Part shown: positions 1-5,868 of the stretch, piece by piece
How the letters are laid out: each line of letters starts with the position of its first letter
Numbering within the stretch: position 1 is the stretch's first letter
Assembly: GCA_947254385.1 (NCBI GenBank)
Contig: CAMYCP010000087.1
Location: 1-5,868, forward strand
Length of the DNA: 5,868 bases
DNA from: an uncultured Filifactor sp.
Lineage (GTDB): Bacteria > Bacillota > Clostridia > Peptostreptococcales > Filifactoraceae
Reading direction: 5' to 3'
Program-made: the position numbers and the translations under genes
Notes under the pieces: model-generated
The model's database searches: none
What the model saw: only the letters and a program-made list of their open reading frames with translations
Told to the model about the DNA's origin: nothing

Positions 1-1
1 T

Positions 2-790
2 CCCGAAACTGTTTATACTGATGATGAAAATTTTTTTGATAAAGTTGAAAATCTTTTAAAATTCCCGTGTATGCTAAAACCTGCCGATTCGGCGACATTT
101 GTTCATAAATTCAGACAAAAGATGTTTTTGGTAAAAAATAAAGATGAGCTTAAAGAATATTTAAAAAAAGCCGATGATGCGAATCTTACAGTGTTTGCAC
201 AACGCATAATACCGGGATTTGATGATCATATGTACACATACGATGCTTATTTAAATCAAAGCGGTGAAGTTACGCATTGGACGACCTGTCAAAAATACAG
301 ACAGTTTCCGATAAATTTCGGGGCTTCCGTATACACGGCACAACATTATGTAAAAGAAATTGCGGACATCGGTCGTAAATTTTTGCAGGATGTAGGTTTT
401 AAAGGATTTGCAGAGATAGAATTTAAAAAAGACGCCGAAACCGGAGAATTTTATTTAATAGAAGTGAACGTAAGGACTACCAATTTTAATACCATGCTGA
501 ATAAATGCGGTCTTAATATGCCATATATTGCATATAGAGAAATGTGCTCAGATCCTGTAGAAAATTTTGCTGTAGATTATGATACGGGAATTGTGTTCTG
601 GTGCGCATATGAAGATATGTTCGCCGTGAGAGATTATATAAAAAAAGGACAACTTACTCGTACTGATGTATTTAAATCCCTGTTCAAAAAAAAGGCACCT
701 GCAATTTGGGACATACACGACATGAAACCGTTTGTTAAATTCAGCAATCAGCTTGTAAAAAAAGGAATAAATAAATTTACACATAGATAA
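2..790 (+). CDS. ATP-grasp carboxylate-amine ligase, C-terminal part (5' end outside window)
   Basis: The reading frame is open from base 2 to the TAA at 788-790, giving 262 visible residues of a protein whose N-terminus lies upstream. The ATG at 71 is not the likely start: it falls inside the ATP-grasp core strand FPCMLKPADS (bases 62-91), where the family has a conserved ATP-binding lysine. Further ATP-grasp signs are AQRIIPGFDD near 200-230, the strand GFAEIEFKKD (about 401-430) and the metal-binding EVNVR (461-475, Glu and Asn as Mg2+ ligands). ATP-grasp enzymes join a carboxylate to an amine through an acyl-phosphate, using ATP. The spacing and motifs resemble the carbamoyl-phosphate-synthase-like and D-aspartate-ligase-like branch, but the substrate cannot be read from the sequence. 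No signal peptide or membrane segment is visible in this part, so it is probably cytosolic. The MurE-like ligase gene follows after 18 nt, which suggests a shared pathway (inference). The superfamily assignment is firm and the specific activity is unknown. Confidence 0.85.
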   Translation, partial: PETVYTDDENFFDKVENLLKFPCMLKPADSATFVHKFRQKMFLVKNKDELKEYLKKADDANLTVFAQRIIPGFDDHMYTYDAYLNQSGEVTHWTTCQKYRQFPINFGASVYTAQHYVKEIADIGRKFLQDVGFKGFAEIEFKKDAETGEFYLIEVNVRTTNFNTMLNKCGLNMPYIAYREMCSDPVENFAVDYDTGIVFWCAYEDMFAVRDYIKKGQLTRTDVFKSLFKKKAPAIWDIHDMKPFVKFSNQLVKKGINKFTHR

Positions 791-792
791 AA

Positions 793-808
793 ATATTCAG
801 GTGAATAT
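793..808. repeat. 16-nt near-perfect palindrome over the ribosome binding site of the MurE-like gene
   Basis: ATATTCA, a 2-nt GG centre, then TGAATAT: a 7+7 inverted repeat ending one base before the ATG at 809. As RNA it could form a 6-bp stem (793-798 with 803-808) with the four-base loop AGGU, holding part of the Shine-Dalgarno sequence in loop and stem. The stem is AT-rich and therefore weak. It could equally be a palindromic protein-binding site or chance. Confidence 0.5.
799..804 (+). promoter_or_regulatory. Ribosome binding site of the MurE-like gene
   Basis: AGGTGA is a one-mismatch Shine-Dalgarno sequence, with four bases between it and the ATG at 809. It supports that ATG as the start. 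No other in-frame start nearby has a better site. It lies inside the inverted repeat at 793-808. Confidence 0.7.
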
Positions 809-2344
809 ATGAAACTTAAAGAACTTTTAAAAGGTGTAGATACTTTAAACACGTTTGAGGATATCGAGATACAATCAATTGCATATCATTCAGCCAGAGT
901 TTTGCCTGACGGGCTTTTTGTTTGTATCAAAGGCTATAAAACGGACGGACATAAATATATAAAAGATGCGGTAAAACATGGAGCAACTGCGGTTATTGTT
1001 GAAGATTTTGTAGATGATGTAACCGTACCCCAAATAATTGTGCCGGATAGTCGCAAAGCGCTTTCTTTAATTAGCGCAAATTTTTACGATCATCCCGCCC
1101 GAAAACTAAAAATGATTGGAATTACCGCCTCAAACGGAAAAACGACAACGGCATTCATGACAGATGAAATTTTACGTTCCGACGGTAAAAGTACAGGGAT
1201 TATCGGCACGGTACACACCCGTATAAAAGATAAACTTATAGCCTCCGATCTTACGACACCCGAATCTTTAGAGCTACAGGGTTATTTAAGCGAAATGGTA
1301 AAAGAAAAAACCGAATATCTCACCATGGAGCTTTCTTCTTCGGCACTGGATCTTTCGAGGGCGTGGGGTATTGATTTTGATGTGGCATCTTTTAACAATA
1401 TAACACGTGAACATATAGACCTTCACGGATCATTTGAAAATTATTTCAAAATTAAATCGGGACTACTCAGACATTCTCCATCAAAAACCGTCTGCGTCAT
1501 AAACGGCGACTATGAAATAATATACAATCTTAAAAATCTGGTGAAAGGTATACCTCTTATTTACAGTATAAAAACCGATAATGGTGACTTATTATGTAAA
1601 GAATTGGATCTTACAACCGGACGTGCAAGTTTTACCGTATATCCGACGGAAAGTTTAAAAGAAAAATTTGATTTTTTAAAAGATTTAAAACCTTTTAAAA
1701 TCAATCTTAAAGTTCCGGGTTATCATAGTGTGATAAATGCCATGTCCGCAATATCAATAACATTATCACAAAATGTTAAAATAGAATCGGTGCAAAAGGC
1801 TCTTAGTGAATTTGAAGGTGTAGAGCGACGATTTCAGATAATATATGAAAGAGAATATAAAATTCTTGACGATCATTTTGCCAACGGCGGTAATATAGAT
1901 GTAACATTTCAGACTGTAGAAATGATGAAATATAAAAAATTTCATATAGTATATGCTATAAGGGGTTCACGTGGAGTTATTGTAAATAAAGAAAACGCCG
2001 AAACTATATCCAAATGGTCAAAAATAATAGGTTTTGATGAAATAGTTGCGACACGCAGTATATCTCATGTGACGGATAAAGATTTTGTTACGGATGAAGA
2101 GTGTGAAGTTTTCCTGGATGAAATGAAAAAATCCGGAATAAAAGTACGCATGTACGATGAACTTCCTGACGCAATAGACTTTGCACTGTATAATGCGGAA
2201 AAAGGGGATATAATATTGCTTGCCGGTTGTCAAGGAATGGACAGCGGCGGGAAACTCGCTTTACAGGAATTATGTAAAATGCACCCTGAAATTGACAGTT
2301 CAGAAATAATGGAACCTGTTAAAAATCGTGAATGTGGAATATAA
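809..2344 (+). CDS. Divergent MurE-like Mur ligase of unknown substrate
   Basis: This 511-residue protein has the three-domain Mur ligase layout and the length of MurE (about 480-510). Residues 1-100 match the MurE N-domain (GLFVCIKGYKTDGHKYI, then a GAT-VIVE strand). The central ATPase domain has the P-loop TASNGKTTT (106-114, Lys111), TTP (149-151), MELSSSAL (173-180), NNITREHIDLHG (196-207) and Lys216, which aligns with the carbamylated lysine of MurE. GYHSVINA (304-311) and GVERRF (337-342) begin the C-terminal region. Mur ligases use ATP to add an amino acid to a carboxylate by way of an acyl-phosphate. Several MurE hallmarks differ: uridine-binding DSR is HSA (27-29), SSHAL is SSSAL, the DH pair is EH (201-202), DYAHTPD is DDHFANG (354-360), DNPR is absent (ATRSISH at 414-420) and GKGHE is GCQGM (473-477). 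It is therefore probably not the cell's meso-diaminopimelate-adding enzyme. Being next to an ATP-grasp ligase gene suggests a joint pathway. MurE-type family membership is strong and the function is unresolved. Confidence 0.85.
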   Translation: MKLKELLKGVDTLNTFEDIEIQSIAYHSARVLPDGLFVCIKGYKTDGHKYIKDAVKHGATAVIVEDFVDDVTVPQIIVPDSRKALSLISANFYDHPARKLKMIGITASNGKTTTAFMTDEILRSDGKSTGIIGTVHTRIKDKLIASDLTTPESLELQGYLSEMVKEKTEYLTMELSSSALDLSRAWGIDFDVASFNNITREHIDLHGSFENYFKIKSGLLRHSPSKTVCVINGDYEIIYNLKNLVKGIPLIYSIKTDNGDLLCKELDLTTGRASFTVYPTESLKEKFDFLKDLKPFKINLKVPGYHSVINAMSAISITLSQNVKIESVQKALSEFEGVERRFQIIYEREYKILDDHFANGGNIDVTFQTVEMMKYKKFHIVYAIRGSRGVIVNKENAETISKWSKIIGFDEIVATRSISHVTDKDFVTDEECEVFLDEMKKSGIKVRMYDELPDAIDFALYNAEKGDIILLAGCQGMDSGGKLALQELCKMHPEIDSSEIMEPVKNRECGI

Positions 2345-2349
2345 AAACC

Positions 2350-2355
2350 GGAGGG
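2350..2355 (+). promoter_or_regulatory. Strong ribosome binding site that decides the TTG start of ftsK
   Basis: GGAGGG lies seven bases upstream of TTG 2363-2365, in the 18-nt gap after the MurE-like gene. The near-consensus match and good spacing make the TTG the best start. It gives a short lysine-rich cytoplasmic leader before the first membrane helix, as expected for FtsK/SpoIIIE. Confidence 0.85.
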
Positions 2356-2362
2356 AATAAAC

Positions 2363-4927
2363 TTGGCCGAAAAATCTTCAAAGAAAAAAACTAAAAAGTC
2401 CGTTACTAAAAAAAATAAGAGCTTGAAAAATGAAAATTTAATAGCGCTAATTTTATTACTTGCAGGAATTTTTATATTATTGTCACTTAGCATAGGTGCA
2501 ACCGGAATAATCGGTGGCGTTATAAGCGGATTTTTTTATGCTCTTTTCGGTAAATTGTCGGTAATTATAGCGGTTTTCCTTATTTTGGCGGGATTTTTCA
2601 GACTGATTTTTTATAAGCGTTTTACTTTGAGAAGTATAAAAATAGGCTTTCTGATATTTTTATTTTTGGATATGAGCTTGATTTACACAATGATTTATAG
2701 AAATCTCCTGGTAGATTTAACACTTAAATTTTCTGATATAAAGCAGATTTTCATATCTTCTGTGGACGGTAAAAGCGTAGGTTTTTTCCCGTTTTTGTTA
2801 TTTAGAATATTTCATAAATTTTTGGGCAATATCGGCACTGTTATTTTTATAATTTCATTGAGTTTTTTTATTTTTATTTTTTATTTTAGAACGTTATCCG
2901 CCACTATATTTAAAAAAATGATAGAAACTCTTAAATCCATACGTTATACCGATGATGAAAATTATGATGACACTTATGAAAATAGAGAAAAATATAGCGA
3001 AGAAACATCCGATTATGATTTTAAAAATAAAAATTATGAAACGGATAGAAACGACGGATGGTTTTCAGATTTTTATTCAAACGATAAATTCGGTATGAAA
3101 AAAGATTTTAGAGATGAATACAGTGCTGATTTTAATGAAACTTACTTCGGCAGAAAAAAAACAAAATCCGATGAATTGAAAGAAGACAAAAAATATGATT
3201 ACAGAGTATTTGACGATGATACAAAAACAAATAAAAATTACTCTACAACGACCGAAAAATATACTTATAACGATACTGAGAAAAAATCCAAGGAAAAAGA
3301 AGAATATAGTTATAATGACGTCAGCGACTTAAAAATCGGAACCATTTTTAGAGCCGAACGTCAAAGTGAAGAAGACTTGGATAATAATTTTAAGACGGAT
3401 GTTTCAAGTAAGGCAAAAACCATATTTTTAGCCGGTGATAAAAATAAAACGGAACTTTCGAGCGAAACTGAAGATAATGCTATTGAAAAAGTCGTCGAAA
3501 ATACAACCGAAAAAAAAGAATATGAATTTCCTCCACTATATCTTTTATCTGAATATGTAAATAACAAAGCGGATTCGGGAGAAAATAAGAAAAATGTAGC
3601 AATTCTTGAAAAAACTCTATCCATATTCAATGTAGACGCTAAGGTTGTAAACGTATCTGAGGGTCCTACCGTAACCAGATATGAATTACAACTTAAACCG
3701 GGAGTAAAAGTATCAAAAATACTCAATTTGAGTGATGATTTCTGTTTAGCGTTAGCTGCACAATCTATAAGAATTGAGGCACCGATACTTGGAAAATCAC
3801 TTGTAGGAATAGAAGTTTCAAACGCTCACCCTGAAACGGTAGGTTTTAAAAGTGTAGTGTCCTCAAATGAATTTAAAAAACTTAAATCTAAAGTGTCAGT
3901 TGCATTGGGAAAAGATGTAGCCGGCAAAAATATATACGCCGATTTAGTCAAAATGCCGCATCTTTTAGTTGCTGGACAGACCGGATCGGGCAAAAGTGTA
4001 TGCGTAAATACTATAATATGCAGTATATTGATGCGTTCACGCCCCGACGAAGTAAAATTCATAATGATAGATCCTAAAATGGTGGAGCTTTCAATATACA
4101 ACGGAATACCTCATTTATTGTTGCCGGTCGTTACCGACATGAAAGAAGCCCCTCACGCTTTAAGCTGGGCGGTATCCGAAATGGAACGTCGATACAAACT
4201 TTTTGCCGAAAGCCGTGTAAAAGATATTTCAAGTTACAACGAAAATTTTGTTAATGAAAAACTGCCGATAATAGTTATAATAATAGATGAACTTGCGGAT
4301 TTGATGCTAATAAGCCCCAAAAAAGTCGAAAATTCTATAAACCGATTGGCGTCCATGTCACGAGCATGCGGTATCCATCTTATAATAGCGACTCAACGGC
4401 CTTCAGTCGATGTAATCACGGGCATGATTAAAGCGAACATACCTTCACGCATAGCTTTTTCGGTGGCGTCTCAAACAGACTCACGTACAATACTTGACAT
4501 AGGAGGTGCGGAAAAACTTTTGGGCAAAGGGGATATGCTGTATTTTCCTACCGGACTTTCAAAACCGTTACGTGTTCAAGGAGCATTTATATCGGAAAAA
4601 GAAGTTTTAAATATAAGAAACTTTTTACATGAACGTGTATCTCTCGAAGATGATAAAACTGACATAAGAGATCAAATTCATGAAAAAATTTTAAAAGAAG
4701 AAAATGATGAAGACAAGGACGAACTGTACGATGATGTCGTGTCGTTTGCAATATCGCAAGGCAAAATCTCCACATCGCTTGTACAGAGAAAATTCAGAAT
4801 AGGCTATAATCGTGCCTCAAGGATAGTTGAATCTATGGAAATGAACGGAATAATAGGTTCAAGTGACGGAGCGAAACCTCGACCGGTACTTGTAAAAAAG
4901 AAAGATGAACAGAAAAAAGATGAATAG
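2363..4927 (+). CDS. ftsK: FtsK/SpoIIIE DNA translocase
   Basis: This is an 854-residue septal DNA pump that moves chromosomal DNA through the closing division septum (or into the forespore, if the host sporulates). Translation starts at a TTG behind GGAGGG. A lysine-rich leader (1-23) precedes a hydrophobic N-domain with about four membrane helices (roughly 24-45, 50-84, 93-112 and 139-176). A low-complexity, charged linker rich in Tyr, Asp, Lys and Glu spans about 190-385. The alpha and beta motor domains follow from about 390 to 755: Walker A GQTGSGKS (538-545), DPKMVELSIYNGIPHLL (570-586), Walker B IIIDELADL (639-647), ATQRPSVDVITG (676-687) and NIPSRIAF (692-699). The C-terminal gamma winged helix (about 786-843) has STSLVQRKFRIGYNRASR, the DNA-sequence-reading helix region. 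All motor motifs are intact. It is somewhat longer than the roughly 790 residues usual for Bacillus SpoIIIE, mainly through the linker. The sequence does not separate FtsK from SpoIIIE use. Its 3' end overlaps rimO by 8 nt. Confidence 0.97.
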   Translation: MAEKSSKKKTKKSVTKKNKSLKNENLIALILLLAGIFILLSLSIGATGIIGGVISGFFYALFGKLSVIIAVFLILAGFFRLIFYKRFTLRSIKIGFLIFLFLDMSLIYTMIYRNLLVDLTLKFSDIKQIFISSVDGKSVGFFPFLLFRIFHKFLGNIGTVIFIISLSFFIFIFYFRTLSATIFKKMIETLKSIRYTDDENYDDTYENREKYSEETSDYDFKNKNYETDRNDGWFSDFYSNDKFGMKKDFRDEYSADFNETYFGRKKTKSDELKEDKKYDYRVFDDDTKTNKNYSTTTEKYTYNDTEKKSKEKEEYSYNDVSDLKIGTIFRAERQSEEDLDNNFKTDVSSKAKTIFLAGDKNKTELSSETEDNAIEKVVENTTEKKEYEFPPLYLLSEYVNNKADSGENKKNVAILEKTLSIFNVDAKVVNVSEGPTVTRYELQLKPGVKVSKILNLSDDFCLALAAQSIRIEAPILGKSLVGIEVSNAHPETVGFKSVVSSNEFKKLKSKVSVALGKDVAGKNIYADLVKMPHLLVAGQTGSGKSVCVNTIICSILMRSRPDEVKFIMIDPKMVELSIYNGIPHLLLPVVTDMKEAPHALSWAVSEMERRYKLFAESRVKDISSYNENFVNEKLPIIVIIIDELADLMLISPKKVENSINRLASMSRACGIHLIIATQRPSVDVITGMIKANIPSRIAFSVASQTDSRTILDIGGAEKLLGKGDMLYFPTGLSKPLRVQGAFISEKEVLNIRNFLHERVSLEDDKTDIRDQIHEKILKEENDEDKDELYDDVVSFAISQGKISTSLVQRKFRIGYNRASRIVESMEMNGIIGSSDGAKPRPVLVKKKDEQKKDE
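4898..4927 (+). repeat. 15-nt imperfect tandem duplication at the ftsK/rimO junction
   Basis: Unit 1 is AAGAAAGATGAACAG (4898-4912) and unit 2 is AAAAAAGATGAATAG (4913-4927), with 13 of 15 bases identical and no spacer. In the ftsK frame the units read KKDEQ and KKDE-stop, so CAG in unit 1 corresponds to the TAG stop in unit 2. In the rimO frame each unit supplies an ATG (4905 and 4920) followed by Asn-Arg, giving two in-frame starts 15 nt apart. Confidence 0.8.
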
Positions 4928-5868
4928 AGTCTATATAAGCACTTTAGGATGTGCAAAAAACCTGACTGACAGTGAAATAATGGCGGCACTTATAGAACAA
5001 AACGGATTTATTCTAACGGACGATGCTCAAAAAGCAAATATCGGTATAGTGAATACCTGCGGTTTTATTGAGTCCGCAAAAGAAGAATCTATAAACGAAA
5101 TTTTGGAAATTGCAGAATATAAAAAAAATTCCGTCATGCAAACACTTATAGTTACTGGTTGTTTAGCTGAACGTTACAGTAAAGAACTTAAAGATGAAAT
5201 ACCTGAAATAGATTATATTTTAGGCACGACAAGTTTTCCGGATATTGCCCGGGTTCTTAAAGGTAATATTGATTTTAAAGGCAAGGCGCTGCTTACGGAT
5301 ATAAATCTTCAAATACCTGAAAATTTGCCTAAAAAAAGAATGACTGAGCCTTGGTATGCGTATCTTAAAATCTCTGAAGGTTGCGATAAACACTGTACTT
5401 ATTGTATAATTCCCAGATTAAGAGGAAAATATAGAAGTCGCCGTATTGAAAATTTGGTTGAAGAAGCGACAAAATACGCTGAAGACGGCGTAAAAGAGCT
5501 TATAATAATAGCGCAGGATACTACAATGTACGGTACGGATTTGTATGGAGAAAAAAAACTTTCAAAACTGCTTTATGAACTTAATAAAATAGATAAGCTC
5601 AATTGGATCAGAATACTATATTCTTATCCCGAAGACATAGACGACGATTTTATAACGGCGGTAAAAAATTCGGATAAAATATTACCTTATTTCGATATGC
5701 CGATACAACACTGTAGTGACAATATACTTAAACTTATGAACCGTAAAACGTCTAAGAAAGATATTATAAATAAAATAAAAAAAATAAGATCCGAGATACC
5801 GACTGCAGTGCTTAGAACTACTTTGATGGTCGGCTTTCCGGGTGAAACGGAAGAAGACTTTGAAGAAC
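4920..5868 (+). CDS. rimO: Ribosomal protein S12 methylthiotransferase RimO (3' end outside window)
   Basis: RimO is a radical SAM enzyme that methylthiolates a conserved aspartate of ribosomal protein S12. The window holds 316 codons of a protein usually about 430-445 residues long, so the end of the radical SAM domain and the C-terminal TRAM domain are missing. The N-terminal MTTase domain has the family start VYISTLGCAKNLTDSE and three cysteines for the auxiliary 4Fe-4S cluster (Cys11, Cys47 in NTCGF, Cys81 in TGC). The radical SAM CxxxCxxC motif is at Cys155, Cys159 and Cys162 (EGCDKHCTYCIIPRLRGKYRSR). AQDTTMYGTDLYG, FDMPIQHCSD and VGFPGETEEDF follow. The LGCAKN and QDTT-YG-DLYG patterns favour RimO over the tRNA enzymes MiaB and MtaB. 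The ATG at 4920 gives the usual short N-terminus, and an in-frame ATG at 4905 would add five residues. Neither has a good Shine-Dalgarno sequence, so the 8-nt overlap with ftsK suggests translational coupling. Confidence 0.96.
   Translation, partial: MNRVYISTLGCAKNLTDSEIMAALIEQNGFILTDDAQKANIGIVNTCGFIESAKEESINEILEIAEYKKNSVMQTLIVTGCLAERYSKELKDEIPEIDYILGTTSFPDIARVLKGNIDFKGKALLTDINLQIPENLPKKRMTEPWYAYLKISEGCDKHCTYCIIPRLRGKYRSRRIENLVEEATKYAEDGVKELIIIAQDTTMYGTDLYGEKKLSKLLYELNKIDKLNWIRILYSYPEDIDDDFITAVKNSDKILPYFDMPIQHCSDNILKLMNRKTSKKDIINKIKKIRSEIPTAVLRTTLMVGFPGETEEDFEE

Noticed and set aside
71..73. ATG at 71 as the start of the first gene
   Set aside because: The frame is open upstream to the window edge, and this Met lies within a conserved ATP-grasp strand (FPCMLKP). 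It is almost certainly internal.
686..693. Run of eight A (with similar runs, such as 3510-3517) as a programmed frameshift or slippage site
   Set aside because: The reading frame continues intact through each run with sensible family-like sequence, and no downstream stem or alternative-frame product is seen.
809..2344. Calling this gene murE
   Set aside because: The diaminopimelate- and nucleotide-binding motifs of MurE are altered or absent, so the symbol would imply a function the sequence does not support.
2345..2362. Promoter or terminator between the MurE-like gene and ftsK
   Set aside because: The gap is only 18 nt, is filled by the ribosome binding site, and shows no hairpin with a T-run.
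3361..3726. Open frame on the - strand inside ftsK, 121 codons
   Set aside because: It is entirely antisense to conserved FtsK coding sequence, has no recognisable domain and no convincing ribosome binding site, and is best explained as a shadow frame. The same applies to the shorter - strand frames at 548-784, 2018-2233, 2230-2493, 3826-4101, 4587-4775 and 4804-4989.
4920..5868. miaB or mtaB (tRNA methylthiotransferases) instead of rimO
   Set aside because: The start LGCAKNLTDSE, the AQDTTMYGTDLYG segment and the position after ftsK fit RimO. The MiaB-type N-terminal pattern (GCQMN) is absent.

Overview
The window is an AT-rich (by eye about one third G+C), tightly packed stretch of chromosome with four genes, all on the + strand: the 3' part of an ATP-grasp ligase gene, a complete gene for a divergent MurE-like Mur ligase, a complete ftsK/spoIIIE DNA translocase gene, and the 5' three quarters of rimO. 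Heavy use of ATA, AAA and AGA codons, a purine-rich GGAGGG ribosome binding site, a TTG start and the ftsK-rimO order all suggest a low-G+C Gram-positive anaerobe of the Clostridia type. In that group ftsK-rimO-pgsA-cinA-recA is a common order. The genus cannot be named from this sequence.

Layout: 2-790 ATP-grasp ligase, cut by the left edge; 809-2344 MurE-like ligase; 2363-4927 ftsK/spoIIIE, with a TTG start; 4920-5868 rimO, cut by the right edge. The first two junctions are each 18 nt and the third is an 8-nt overlap, so the four genes look like one transcription unit. No promoter, terminator, RNA gene, mobile element or CRISPR array is visible, and no gap is long enough to hide one.

FtsK (chromosome segregation at the septum) and RimO (methylthiolation of ribosomal protein S12) are ordinary housekeeping genes. 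The left half is less ordinary. An ATP-grasp carboxylate-amine ligase lies directly upstream of a Mur ligase that keeps the ATP-binding and catalytic core of MurE. That Mur ligase has lost the uridine-binding DSR motif, the DYAHTPD motif, the diaminopimelate-binding DNPR motif and the GKGHE motif. The pair looks like a two-enzyme amide-bond-forming module, perhaps for an envelope peptide or amino-acid polymer, with an unknown substrate. It is the best candidate here for undescribed biology.

Two small sequence features are also notable. A 16-nt near-perfect palindrome covers the ribosome binding site of the MurE-like gene. A 15-nt tandem duplication at the ftsK/rimO junction has duplicated both the ftsK tail and the rimO start codon.
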